Part shown: one piece after another, positions 12,262 through 24,541 of the stretch
How positions within the stretch are numbered: the first letter of the stretch is position 1
Layout of the letters: every line of letters begins with the position of its first letter
Source: Plotosus lineatus
Lineage: Eukaryota > Chordata > Actinopteri > Siluriformes > Plotosidae
DNA length: 64,000 bases
NCBI GenBank assembly: GCA_024760905.1
Contig: CM045729.1
Coordinates: 49,248,580 to 49,312,579 of the forward strand
Direction of reading: 5' to 3'
Notes under the pieces: generated by a model
Told to the model about the DNA's origin: nothing
What the model saw: the letters and a program-made list of their open reading frames with translations, nothing else
Databases searched by the model: none
Position numbers and translations under genes: made by a program

Positions 12262-12546
12262 TGCATAAATCCTTAATCCAAATTAGGGTCATGTGGAGAC
12301 TGACGACCATCTCAACCAACTATGAATCGAGGGCAGAGCTGGACAGCTCGCCCCGGCCAGTGCAAGGCAGAAACACTCTGACGGCTATGCAGCTTACTCC
12401 TGACGAAAATCAGGAATGGATCTTTTACAGCACCATAAACCATATATCTCACCATAAACACAGCGAAAGTTGGCCAGCCTTTGATAACCCAGTTAGCTGC
12501 ACTCGCTTGGGATATTTAATCCATCACTGGGCCACCACTACCGCTA
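12262..12546 (-). mobile_element. SINE, head 1 with tail B, internally deleted
   Basis: Tail B remnant (CCTTAATCCAAATTAGGGTC) at the left, the body core GGCAGAAACACTCTGACGG, and only a stub of the tRNA-like head at the right (GGGCCACCACTACC). Confidence 0.65.
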
Positions 12547-12788
12547 GTAGTAATGTTATTCGTAGTATTAATATAAACCCATAATTCGGGTAACGTGACG
12601 TAACCTCACGTTAGGCCCTATTATATAACACCAGAGATCTAACAATATATATGCCAGTTGGTGCCAGATGAAAGGTCAGTGAACGTGGGCGCTTGTTCCA
12701 CCAGTCATTGGTTGTCTTTTTATTCTCATAGTCTGGCCAGGTAAACCGCTCAATAAGATCAAATATGTACAATATTTCTATTTTTCTG

Positions 12789-12789
<1 letters not shown>

Positions 12790-12868
<79 letters not shown>
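12790..12868. repeat. (CA)n microsatellite
   Basis: About 38 units. Confidence 0.95.
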
Positions 12869-13606
12869 AGCATGCACTGTATATAGTAGTTAAAAAAATA
12901 ACTATCATAAAGGAATGTATTTAATCACTCGATGAAGTAACTCTCTGACTATCCATTTTTCAGTTTATTTTTTCCTCTTCCCTAAATTGTTTCAGCATAA
13001 GGCTTTGCTCTCCAGCTTGGGCCAGCTTGCTACAGCAGATGACGGGTCTGGGAGGCATATGTCACAAAGACAACATCCAGCTCCTGTCTGACAGTGGCAT
13101 CATCTCACCCTAACAAGTTATCGCTGTAATGCTGAGGTGACATGACAGTGTCTGCACGGGCAGATGGATCAATAACACAGGTGCTGGGAGCCTCTGTCAT
13201 TGCCATACTCATTTCCATACTCTCTATATGGACGATATCACTGAGCTCAGTATAGAACATCATAGAAAATCTGTTTCTCTGTGTAAAACATTGCAGCCAT
13301 TTGGTGTCATGATCAGACTGCTAGAATATTAAACCATGGCATGACAGAATTGCATAATGTCCTTAATAAGTGGATGATTTGTGTTATGGATAAAGACTAT
13401 GCAAAGCTTAACTGCTTTGAAGTCGAACATCTTTCTGCCCCTTTCTATCATCTTCATGCTCACACAAGTAATCCAATATATTGTTGAAATATTCAGCAGT
13501 GATGTTTTATTTGTCCCTTTGGAGTGATGCTGAGTATGATTTAGTAATGCAGATGGAAGAATCTGCCAGTGCACATTTCTGTCCTCTTGTGCCATCCCCC
13601 CCACCA

Positions 13607-13648
<42 letters not shown>

Positions 13649-13805
13649 TCTCTGTCTCATGATGGAAGAACTGACATGTCTGAGATGATACAAAAATAAT
13701 CTGCACTTGATAGTCATCCACTATGTCTGTGTATGCAGTGATTCTATAGGGAAAACACCTATATCTTACAGAGAACCCCCACTGCCAATTCAACAGCAAG
13801 CATGA

Positions 13806-13807
13806 TG

Positions 13808-13851
<44 letters not shown>

Positions 13852-14317
13852 TGTTATTATGACTATGATTATGATTGTTATAATTAGTTGTACAATGGCC
13901 TGGCGAGTTGTCACCTCAAATGAGCACCAGCATCTCAATCAAACCTTATGTGGATTATGCGGTTCAGAAAATGAATGAATTGACTTATTATTATTATTAT
14001 TTTTGTTATTATTATTGTTGTTGTTATTATTATTATTTTTATCCATTTTTGCTTGGTGTTATATCAATATCAGATATAATTCACTTAGCAACTATGAGAC
14101 CTCTGCAGTCTGCAAAACATTAGAAACAAGTGTTTTAGTACAGATCGTGACTTCTGTTTGATGTCATTTAAAATCGTATAATCCTCTGGCATGAAATATG
14201 ATGGTCAGATCATAAAATGTCATGTGTAATTTAATAGGATACCAACACAATGCTAATAAATATTCATAGTAGAAGTACTACTACGACTACTACTACAACT
14301 ACTACTACTACTAATAC

Positions 14318-14364
<47 letters not shown>

Positions 14365-14365
14365 G
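13806..14365. repeat. trinucleotide-rich stretch (AAT/ATT/ACT)n
   Basis: (ATA)n at 13806-13850, (TTA/TTG)n at 13985-14040 and (ACT)n-(AAT)n at 14276-14363, separated by ordinary AT-rich DNA and the SINE fragment at 13893. Confidence 0.9.
13893..13979 (+). repeat. tail B fragment of a SINE
   Basis: ATGGCCTGGCGAGTTGTCAC and GGATTATGCGGTTCAGAAAA with ATGAATGA are the last 90 bp of tail B. Bounded by ATA/ATT microsatellites on both sides. Confidence 0.5.
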
Positions 14366-14593
14366 CTGTCTTTTGTCATAGTGGGAGCAGTAGAAGTATA
14401 ATTAAAATAAATAAACTTACATTCATCATTTTTATATATTTTTGTTGTTTTTGTTGTTGCTTTTATTCTTGTTATTGATGATAAATTCAACATTTGTGCA
14501 CTAATGCAATTCATTCTGATTTTCTATATGACTTTTAATGAGTATAACTGACGCAACACTCAAGTACAATCCTGATGAAACAGACATCATTTC

Positions 14594-14629
<36 letters not shown>

Positions 14630-15355
14630 TTTTTTTATTATTTATATATATATATATATATCCTCTCTTTTTACTCCATGACGTAGCACACAAAACATAA
14701 TGCACATCCATAATGACTTCAGGCGTCTTGCAAGCACAGGAAAAAAGAAGCTGAATGAAAAACAACAGCAGCCCTTGGTGCTCTTGAGGTGTTGGGCTCC
14801 CTGACTAGCAGATTAGGGTTGTGGGAGCACTTTTCACATTGTTGTCACAGGCTGGCCGAGGGAGAATTGCGCTTGTTTATCCCCAGACAGATGAGACTGT
14901 GAAAAAAAGCACACAACCAATTTGTGTTGCACTAAATTAAAAGCTCCAAAAACATTAAATGAATTTGTTCCACATCATCAGCACATCCGACACATGAACA
15001 CTTTTTTCTACATGCCTTTTTCAAACACTTGATGTGATGAACCTATCGCATCATCACATCAGTAATTCCAGATGAATGACTGTCACCTGCTTAAATACGA
15101 CCTCCTTTTAATTTGATTGGATTAGTTCTTAAAATAAGTCAGTATAGGTGTATAAAAATTACTGGTACAAGTTTATCAAGTACGATGATGAAGTGTTATT
15201 ATGACTAGGCTGTATTCCCAACACATGCTTGAGCGCTCTTTGAATAGACTTAGGATCCACTCCAACCTGGCCACAGCAGAGTCATTACTGAAGAGGAATC
15301 AATTAATGAATAAATGATTGAAAATATTCCTGATATCTATCATGCTGTAACTTTG

Positions 15356-15428
15356 ATATGACAAGATATGATATGATATGATATGTGATATGATATATGA
15401 TATGATATATGATATGATACGATATGAC
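15356..15428. repeat. (GATAT)n pentanucleotide array
   Basis: GATAT/GATATAT units repeat about 13 times with variation. Confidence 0.85.
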
Positions 15429-15982
15429 TAGTCCATTTTCATCAACTATAAGAAGGCCTAACACCTTATTTTAAGAAAAAAGGAGGTAAAAAGTAAAGCG
15501 CAGCAGGAGCATTGGGCATGGAAATGGGATCCCTGGAGAGCTGAGGGAGCCATTGCTAAGAGCTTGCGTTATGTTTAAGGTGTCATTTTTACAGTACTAG
15601 CAATAAGAGGACAAAAACTATCTCACAAAATGTGTTAGAAATCTCTCCTAACACAATAGCTGATAAACAAGAAAGATTTGGAACCTTCTCTTTGATTTAG
15701 TCTGGTCAGAAGGGACAGCTGTTGGATTCTTGCTAAAACTGAAAGGGGTTTATATTGCGGATTAATTTAAAAAAGAAGAAGAAGAAGACACTTTTACGAA
15801 GAGCCTGGGCACTAATGAAGCTGTCTACCCACTAGCCGAGGTGTCAGTCATTTTCTCCTCCTGCCAGAGCAGACCCACTTTCTCGTTCCACCACGGCCAG
15901 ATGGTTTCTTCACACTGCATAAATAAATGGACGCGGGGGTGTGGACCTCTATAGCACAGATCACATTCTTACAGCATATACA

Positions 15983-15983
15983 G

Positions 15984-16051
<68 letters not shown>

Positions 16052-16066
16052 GAAAGACATGAAGCA

Positions 16067-16108
<42 letters not shown>
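15983..16108. repeat. (GA)n microsatellites, two blocks
   Basis: GA at 15983-16045 and 16074-16107, split by CATGAAGCATGTGTG. Confidence 0.95.
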
Positions 16109-19102
16109 ATAACAAATAAATAATAAGTGTCAATATTAATAATTCCATATATCTTCCATGAGAGGTCCACACCGAGGCCACAGAGGCTTTGACTGTGTTT
16201 AGAGTAGCACTGTGGACAGAGTGATAAAAGAAAGGCCTGTCTGCATCTCAGCGTACACAGATCACACCTCAAAGTGTTATCTTCTTAGAACACTTCCACA
16301 GATTTGTTAACATCATTAGACGGATTGCCTCACCTTTGCCAGCAGTGTGAACCACTATCAGTTATGCCACCGACCTTTGATTATTATACACTATTAGAAT
16401 ACCTGCTAATGAATTGTGAAACATGGTGTTATAGTGCAAATATAGGCTCAGTATCACTATTTGCTGCCTCTTCACAGTGGTGCGCACATGCTTTTATTTA
16501 ATTACGCGCAAGGTTTACCAGCTTTAGACAAGCGGTTGAAGTGAGGATGTCCGAACAACACATAGACAAAAGGTGTTTTTTAATGTTGCTGCCTTGCTCA
16601 GTCATTAGAACCTGGCAATGCTGCAGCTCTTACCTGTAAATGGACTCAGAGGAAAACAGAAGAAGTGCCCGGTGAGAATTTCACCAGGGGCTTGAAAATT
16701 CACACCCATCCAAGGTGTTGTTTAGGCGTCTGATAAACATGTGAGAAAATAATGGGCTGGGAGAGGAGTGGGTGCTTCAACCACAGAGACCAGAGTCAAG
16801 ATGGAGATTTTAGAATAATTAACATTGTGATCAAGATGATATCAGTGCGCTGCTCGTCATTCAGTCAACGGGAGCAACAAAGAAAGGCAAAATGGAGAGA
16901 CACAACATAGCATCTAGCTGAGAGGCATCTTGGACACCGAAGTTGTAGATCCAATTGAGGCTGTGAGTGGCCATATGGACTGGTGTGAAAATAGAATGCC
17001 AGAGTAGAGTAGAAGAAAAAGGAGAGAAAAATAATAATAAATACACAACATTTTAGACGTGATCATACTACTGGGAGCCAATTTCCCCCTCCTCGAGGAT
17101 GAAAATAACTAAACAGGGGTTGTACATGACATGGTGCAATTCTTACTTTCATTTTATTTGACATTTAGACTATAGATTTCATAGCCGTACCCTATACTGG
17201 CATAAATATAACCAAATAAAGTATAATAGCGAGTCTGAGTCCTTATAGAGAAGCTGTATGAGAGGCCCAAACATTGGGAACAGGCAGAGAATGAAAAACA
17301 AAGTGCATGTGAGTCTCTCCTCCCATCTCGCCTGCTGCCTGATGTTCAGAGCCTGCCTGTTATCGGAGGTGTTAATTGGCAAATTCAGTACAAGTCAAGA
17401 GCATGTTCCCCGTCGTCCTCGCCCAGCTAGGCTAGGTCATTAAGCTGAGAATGGATTCTCTCATGCTGCCTTAACCCTTGCAGTGCACCATGGTGAGTTT
17501 TTTTTTTTTTTTTTCCTTCCCTTCATCATTCTGCATCCCTTCTTCCCACAGCTGCAGTGAAATGTCTCTTATGGCCACAATTGCACTCAAGTGAGTACGA
17601 AATTTTTAAATGATGCTACAACCGCTGTCATTGAGTATTTGGGAATTCATGTTGTTAAGTACTATGCACAACAAAAATAGTACCTTTCTGTCAAACAAAC
17701 CGAACAGAAGGTCCACTTCAACTATTTCATCCGTTTCCAGTGTCATCCATGAAAGGTCACTGAGAATATACTTTTCCAACTCGATTTATTAATAAGGACA
17801 AATCACAGAGTCCAAAAATTCACTGCAGTAAATCCAAATTCACGAGTGTTCGGTGCGAATGACACCAATAGGCTGCATGTTGCAATGTGCTGTTTTACTG
17901 TCTCCAGGCCTGGGCACCACAAGAAGCCTTGTTTCCTTTCTCTGGTTCCCCAGTAAAGACAGCATCCTCTGGGGTTCTGGGTGCGATCTCACCAATGCCT
18001 CTGTCATCACTTGCTGTGACTGCCAATTCTGTGCTCCAGAAACAAGGGCTCGCAAACCGGCACTGAAACAAACACACAATGCAGGCAGAGCTGCTTAGAG
18101 ACCTACTGAAGGCAGCCTTAACAACAGCACATTTCTGCCGAACACACAAGAAAGACTCACAATGCAGCTGAACCAAGAGGGAACAAAGCCTTTTTGGATA
18201 ACTTTCAAAATCCTCTCTCACTCGCCTGTACCCTTACATTTTGTTTGCATCCTGAATGTTAACAGGCCAGACACCCAAATATGTTACTGGAAGAAGCTGT
18301 TGATCGTTGATGTGACTCTGATGTGGGTATGAAGAGACTGATTTCCAGTTGTCAAGAGCTCAAGCGTTTTATGTTTGGTTCTCATGGTCACAGATGCATG
18401 AAACAATATGACATAGGCCAGTATAAAATAAACCAGACACCGCATCGGGTATCTATCATGTTACTCATTAGATCAGTGTATCAGTTCGTTGATTTGCCTA
18501 CACTGGCATTTAATTATTGATTTATCTCACTAATAAGAGGACTCATAACATCCCTATCCAATAATTATTAAATCACAGAATAGAAACATTGAGAAATACC
18601 ACAGAGAAGCCTCATTTCAAACACTTTTAAAAAAGAATGCAGGAAATATCCTTTGTCACATTAAACTTTGTCAACAGTAATGATGAGACTGCCTCTAACT
18701 TCCTGCTAATTAACACTTCATGCTAATTCTACAACGTTTGGTTTTTTTTTTTTTTTTTTTTCACCAAAACTGCTAGAGTTCAATACACTGGGTGTGCTGC
18801 ACTCAACTTGTTGTTCTGTGGCTACTTTGGGGAAGCTCCGAGAATGAAAAATATGTCAATGTCATGAGAAAAAAAAAAAAAAACTCTTCAGAGGTCTGAA
18901 TGCTGGATGATCTGGTTCATGGCACTTCAGTCTCGAACTGGAAATAATGATACTGATTTACTGACCTTGTATTTATGTGTCTCAAAAAAGAGTGGAAGCT
19001 TAAAATAAAATAAAATAAAACAGACAAATAAATAAATAAACCGTCTGTGGAAAAATATCCACAAACATCATGCAACAACAATTCAGATGGAATTCCTACT
19101 TC
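16109..19102. other. intergenic, largely repeat-free 3-kb stretch
   Basis: The longest span in the window with almost no interspersed repeats; only poly-T/A runs at 17500, 18740 and 18870. No coding gene recognised. A low repeat density over 3 kb in such a repeat-rich window is itself notable. Confidence 0.5.
17240..17470. promoter_or_regulatory. possible conserved non-coding element
   Basis: Repeat-free with CATTGGGAACAGGCAGAG, GGAGGTGTTAATTGGCAAAT and GGTCATTAAGCTGAGAATGG. No exon signals. Called only on texture. Confidence 0.28.
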
Positions 19103-19118
19103 ATGTGATCCTCCATGT

Positions 19119-19320
19119 TATATTGGTAGTAGGATGCTGAGGTTGGAACTACCAGGCAGACGGCCCAGAGGAAGACCAAAGAGAAGATTTATGGATGTGG
19201 TGAAGGAGGACATGAAGGTAGTTGGAGTAAAAGTAGAAGATACAGAGGATAGGGTGAGATGGAGGCGGCTGTTTTGCTGTGGCGACCCCTGAAGGGAACA
19301 GCCGAAAGGAAAAGAAGAAG
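19119..19320 (+). mobile_element. RTE LINE, 202-bp 5'-truncated copy
   Basis: Only the last part of the RTE coding region and its tail are present. Exact 16-bp target-site duplication ATGTGATCCTCCATGT at 19103-19118 and 19321-19336. The exact duplication suggests a fairly recent insertion. Confidence 0.9.
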
Positions 19321-20219
19321 ATGTGATCCTCCATGTCCACCCTCCATTACAGAGAGTAACTGAATGCTTCAAGGCTAGATGTAGTCATTGCAGTGAATTT
19401 TTTTAATACTTATTTCGTAGATTAATATACTTATACTGTACCACCAGGGAATAATATGATAGCAGAATAGAAGAGGCTCTCTGAGGATTAGGAGACTACA
19501 AGTAAAACTGCAAATATTATTCCTTCCCTGGTTTTAAATAGGTGTATCAGATAGAAATTGTTCCTTAATTTCTTAATTTAAATGTTCTATCTATGGACTG
19601 CAAATTATTTGAGATGATGATGATTATGTTGTTGTTTTTGTTTATGTTTGCAGCAGACTAATCCGATTTAGACATGGTGTAATGAATCATTTCTTCGGCT
19701 AAATGGTTTTTTTCAATTCTGAAGCGTAAGAAAATTATAAATTGTCTTCAGTGGACACGTGGATCAGAAACATTTTACAGGTAAATGCGCCAAGAAATCG
19801 AAACTCATTCAGGAAATCAGCCTGAAAAGAAAAAAAAACAAAAACGAAGCAATTACTCGTCTAATTTGATTATCTCGACATATGCTGCACTCTGCATGAG
19901 AATTAACTTTCTCTAACTGTTAGAAAAAAAAAAAAAAAAAAAACTTTTCACATTACTCATGCTGTGGACATAATAGGATTTATTTTTGATTTGTTAATTT
20001 TTTAGTACAGTGTACACAAGTACAGGTGGGGAAAAAAACCCGATGCGTTCGGAAATGGGTGGGTTGTGCCCCTTCCACTGAAGCCACATCCGGTAACAAT
20101 AACTGCAGAGAAATTAAGTACAAATAAAACAGATGCTTGAAATCGACGTTGTTTTATCACACTACACACGGGCTGATTTTCTTATTTAGGGTATATTTAG
20201 GTTAAACACCATCTTCGAG

Positions 20220-20850
20220 GAGAATTTCAGGTGAAATTTATATTTATTCACATTATATTTATTATGTTAAGGAGACCTGGAACAGCTCACGTGGCGCTTT
20301 GGGCCAGAATTATCCGAGTTACAGTCATACAAGTTCATTCTGTGAAAAACGAGATGCAGCCTGATAATGTGAGGCTGTTGTTCACTTTCCAGATCCGAGA
20401 TCAGTCAGAAGCATCGAAATAAGAGTGTTTAAATTTAGCAGCCTATAAGATGGAGCTCCGACAGGCTCATATAGGGCCGACAGACAATAACGATAAATAA
20501 CTCGATGCGCTGCCTGAAGGAACCTTTTTGGCTCATTTCAGTGCATAGGAGGAACTCATGCCAGCATAAATACGCCATCTTTTCTCTCGATTTCTCTTTT
20601 CCCCTTCGCGTTGGAGGTGACTCGCTCCCCTGAAGCTGGAGACTTTACTATTTTGTCCGTGAACCGAGCCTTGTGGCTGATTAACATGCGCTAATAATGG
20701 CGGGCCCGGCTCGGGCTCCATTGTTCTAACACCTCCCCTCTCCTCCGCACCAATCTGTCACCGCTCCGCCGCGCCGCGCTGCTCTCCACAAATGAGATGG
20801 ATAATTACTTGCCCCTCACGAACGCCTCACTCTTCTCACCCCTGATTGCT
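20220..20850. promoter_or_regulatory. candidate conserved regulatory island A
   Basis: A repeat-free block richer in G+C and CpG than its surroundings, without a credible open frame. It contains homeodomain-like cores (GGCTGATTAACATG, GCTAATAATGG, GATAATTACTT), GGCTCCATTGTTC (SOX-like ATTGTT) and CACGTG-like CTCACGTGGC. This texture is typical of deeply conserved vertebrate enhancers. I have no alignment, so conservation is not shown. Confidence 0.45.
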
Positions 20851-20950
20851 TTCACCTTTTTTTTGCTCCTGGCAATTTTGACACCTCGTAATCAGCCTGC
20901 TGCTTCTCTCCTTTCGATCCGGGAACCATCCTTGTCCTCCCCACTCTCGA

Positions 20951-20951
<1 letters not shown>

Positions 20952-21000
<49 letters not shown>
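20952..21000. repeat. (TA)n microsatellite
   Basis: TA run beside the CG-rich candidate regulatory island at 20220-20850. Confidence 0.95.
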
Positions 21001-21002
<2 letters not shown>

Positions 21003-21300
21003 CAAACCGTGTGGACACTGGAGTGCATTGACCTGGTCCTAATGGTCTTTATACACACCAAGGAAAAGTTTCAACCTATCAAACCCATGTCCGGACATTT
21101 AATCTACATCAGTATGGTTTCATGGGGAGCGTGGGGGGGGGGGATCAGTGGACATACAAGGAGAAAGAAAAAACACATGGGCCCCGTAACTGTCAGTACA
21201 GCTTCCTTCTTCCAAATAACAAGCACTGACAACATAATTATGTACAAGCATCTGTGCAAGGCTCCAGTGAGGGAGAGCGGCGGCGCACAGGCTGCAGAGC

Positions 21301-21301
<1 letters not shown>

Positions 21302-21373
<72 letters not shown>

Positions 21374-21374
21374 T
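21302..21374. repeat. (CA)n-(GA)n microsatellite
   Basis: CA about 18 units then GA with one CAGA break. Confidence 0.95.
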
Positions 21375-21424
21375 CAGTCATTAGGGAGAATGGAGTGTTT
21401 GCTATTTTCCAGAATAAATTCTCT

Positions 21425-21660
21425 CTTCATTCTCTGTGATCTGCTGTGAGCGATGAGAATTAAATGCGGCCTGCTGATCCAGTGCGAATCGGCCATTATG
21501 CTGAACACATTGTAATATCGCAAAATGTAATGTTGAGCTTTGTAAATATCAGTCATCTGACGGCGCTCGGCTGTTCGCGGCTTCACAATAATGTGTGTTC
21601 TTGAGAACGAGGAGTGTTAAGATGGAGAGGACAAATGTTAAACATTAAAGCTGTGTCTCG
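21425..21660. promoter_or_regulatory. candidate conserved regulatory island B
   Basis: Repeat-free, with GATGAGAATTAAATGCGGCC, CGGCCATTATGCTGAACAC, TTGTAAATATCAGTC and TCATCTGACGGCGC. Such a mix of CpGs with AT-rich binding-site-like cores and no coding frame resembles conserved non-coding DNA. It lies 600 bp from island A, separated only by microsatellites. Confidence 0.42.
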
Positions 21661-21865
21661 ATTCTGCTCCAGACTTGGCATTAGGTTCAGGTTTAGACTT
21701 GGATTTGGGGTTCATTGTCGCCCACATCATTTCATCCATAAATTAAAAGAAAAAAAAGCCACCTTGTTTTGTCGTGGTTAATCTAACTGGCTGTAAGGTC
21801 TCCAATTGGCAGTTTATGCATGATCTCGGTTTACAAATGAATTTCTCTACCTCTAGGACTAATTA

Positions 21866-22071
21866 CAGGGATCCCTTATTTTCCACGGTTAATTGGGACC
21901 GAGATCCTCACGACCACCGAATTCCGTAAAGTTGGATCAACCCCCCAACTGACTTATACGGACATGTACATGTGTATACAATATCGATAAATACATATTC
22001 AACACTATAGATGCTTATAATAACAATTAAACATTCAAAAATGATGCATAAGATCTAAATAAAATACAAAT

Positions 22072-22158
<87 letters not shown>

Positions 22159-22335
22159 TGCGAGCGCGTATGTACTCAGATACGCACCTCACATAAAAAT
22201 GTAAGTAGTTTTGATGGGAGGTTTTGGGTTGTTTTTTTTTGTTTCATTTTTTTTGCATAGTTGGCCTTGTTTTGCAGCATTTTCTTTAACTTTTCCCCTA
22301 TTCTTCTTTAATTTCCTTATTTGTTAATTCGATGA

Positions 22336-22372
<37 letters not shown>

Positions 22373-22424
22373 ACGATGCACTGAAGCTGCATGAATTGAA
22401 GCACGAAGTAGCGAGGGATCTCTG
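21866..22424 (-). mobile_element. pogo/Tigger-like MITE, copy 2
   Basis: Flanked by TA on both sides, ends CAGGGATCCCTTATTTTCC and GCGAGGGATCTCTG. Contains long (AT)n at 22085-22152 and poly-A at 22339-22370, which inflate it over the 450-480 bp of the other copies. Confidence 0.82.
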
Positions 22425-24049
22425 TACTGGACCTCACAGACTTGAAGGTGACTATGAACTCTTTCGATGCGCAAAAAAAAAAAAAGATATTCCCACAAAG
22501 TATATAAAGTTAACAAACAAGTACCCTACCAGCCTTGACAAGGCGGTGGACCATCACCATGTAGAGAAACTAGATTGTTTCTTATGTGAAGATGCAACTC
22601 TATGTTCTGGGAGCAGTCAGAACAGCAGGTGTGGTTAATACGGACAAATTCTGCATTGTCTCTAACCAACCCAGAGAAAACACATGAAACAGGGACACAG
22701 GCCAAACGAGTAAGTGTAGTTCTATGAAATACCATTACATAACCTACTGGGAATGCAAAACTTAAAGGGTGCAGGTGGACAAAGAAGATTGTCTGCCTAA
22801 TCCAAACATATATGTCCATATCTTTTTATAGATCACACTTTTGTCATGTATTCAATTTCTGTTAACTGAATTCACATACGATTAGCAAGATCATTCTGAA
22901 TGCACCGGAACTGCATCACCATTATTACTTGAACCCTGTTGATTCATTTGTGCACAAAGTATGTATCCAAAACGAACTGTGCTGAATCAATAATAATTAA
23001 AAAAAAAAAAAAAAAAAAAAAACATCCAGTTTGCAGTCTTCACACCAGCTCATCTACCCAGCACAAGTGTTAGCAGGAAGTAATCCTGGGGCCTGCAAGG
23101 TCCTCACTGCAGACGCATGTGTTTCAGTACACATATTTTCCCTATTTCCTTAGCACATCATCACACGAGCTGGTGAAAATTATTACATTTGTTTTTGAAG
23201 CTGCTAATGATCTACTCCCACAGTCCAATGTTGCAAAAAGGTGACAGACTAAAACACTCCATTAGAAAATACATCTACAGTACTCTCACTCATGCATTAC
23301 TGTACTTATCGATGTAATGCACTCGGTGGGAAAAATGCAGGTTATGAAACAGGAGGTGCAACTCTTCATTTTAAAGCAGAACCGATCAACACTATTGACA
23401 GTCTGTAAATAGTGACAACAGTAGCAGGCGGGCTAAGCAATGAAGGAGGAAAATGTGATATTTGAGGAATTACAGTATCCTTTAAATAAATAAATAAACA
23501 GTTAATAGCAGTCAGGCCTCTAAACATCACACTATCAGTACTAGGATAATTGTGTATATAATTGCACAGCAAGTCAGCCACAGATATTCTGTGTAATAAA
23601 GTTTTAATTAACCTGCAATACCGTGTAAAACGGCTCTCAAAGACCATATGGCGTTGTAATATCAAAATAATTATTCAAGTTATTTCTCATTTTGATTGAA
23701 ATCTGCCATACAGCTGGTTTCATTAAACCCAAGAAATTAAATTAAGACCAAAAAAGAAATACACGCCAACCACAAGCTTTTCAGTGAGTTGGATGTGTTT
23801 AAGCATTTACACCTAGATAGCAATAAATTTCATTTCAGTTTTCACTCATATAAGAACCTTTAAAAGATTTCTTCTTAAAAAAAAAAAAGACTTTTTAAAG
23901 GACATAGTATCAGTCATCAGAGTAAAAATATCTGCACTCATTATAATTGTAAACCTAAACAAACCAGCACATTTCAGAGTAAAAAGCTTTAAACCATATA
24001 ACTGCACTACACTTCACACAAACACAAACTGATGAAATGGAAGCGTTTC
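22425..24049. other. intergenic DNA just 3' of tank
   Basis: AT-rich, with poly-A runs at 22473 and 23000. No second gene is visible before the tank polyadenylation signal. Confidence 0.5.
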
Positions 24050-24068
24050 TTTATTACACACACACACA

Positions 24069-24118
<50 letters not shown>

Positions 24119-24391
24119 AAATAGAGATGGAGAGAGGAAGACAGACAACACATTCAAAAGTGCCACACATCAAAACCAGACTGATTAATTGAGTTGTTAA
24201 TACGACAAAATGTACCGTTCTAGTGCTTAAATTTAAATAAATGAGCATGGAGACCTCCCCTCCCACTACACTCTGAATGAAAAGCCTCTGTGGCTGCCAT
24301 GTGCCGAGCTCATTGTGCATAGAGGACAGGCAACAAAAGCCATGAACAAGGCAAGACATCAGCTTGTAAGCAGCTCCTGGGTCGGGCTCTG
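24050..24391 (-). other. tank: tank 3' UTR and polyadenylation signal
   Basis: On the minus strand AATAAA occurs at 24055-24050, about 340 bases after the stop codon. The UTR contains a long (TG)n tract (24057-24117) that ends only a few bases before the signal. The true cleavage site would be some 10-30 bases further, near 24020-24040. No better signal is closer to the stop. Confidence 0.6.
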
Positions 24392-24541
24392 TCAATCACT
24401 CGCTTTGTCCTGGAAGTGTGAATTGAGGTGGCTGTACATGAGGTCACTGGGAACAGTAGCCTTGCAAAAAGTACAGTGAGCAGACCCCATGCTTGATGTT
24501 TCCGATGCAATAGTAGGGATCAGCTCAGGGCTCCACAGAGG
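24392..24541 (-). CDS. tank: tank exon 8, terminal coding exon with C2H2 zinc finger
   Basis: The acceptor CTCTCTTTTTGAGCAG is followed by CCT CTG TGG (PLW), in phase with IRGPQQ at the end of the previous exon; mammalian TANK has the same GPQQP-W join. The 49 residues end with a finger: Cys23, Cys26, His38 and His42 (C-x2-C-x11-H-x3-H), the last part reading SHLNSHF, then TGA at 24394-24392. The exon has no start Met and is separated from its neighbour by a 6.2-kb intron. Confidence 0.92.
   Translation of the reverse strand, partial: PLWSPELIPTIASETSSMGSAHCTFCKATVPSDLMYSHLNSHFQDKASD

Larger units (their letters stand above)
12869..15355. other. intergenic, simple repeats and unique DNA
   Basis: 12990-13240 is repeat-free and GC-richer (GGGCCAGCTTGCTACAGCAG, GCATCATCTCACCCTAAC). 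The rest is AT-rich with CA, AAT and AT runs. No gene. Confidence 0.5.

Noticed and set aside
15356..15428. Operator-like or origin-like repeats
   Set aside because: A simple (GATAT)n microsatellite; no reason to assign regulatory function.
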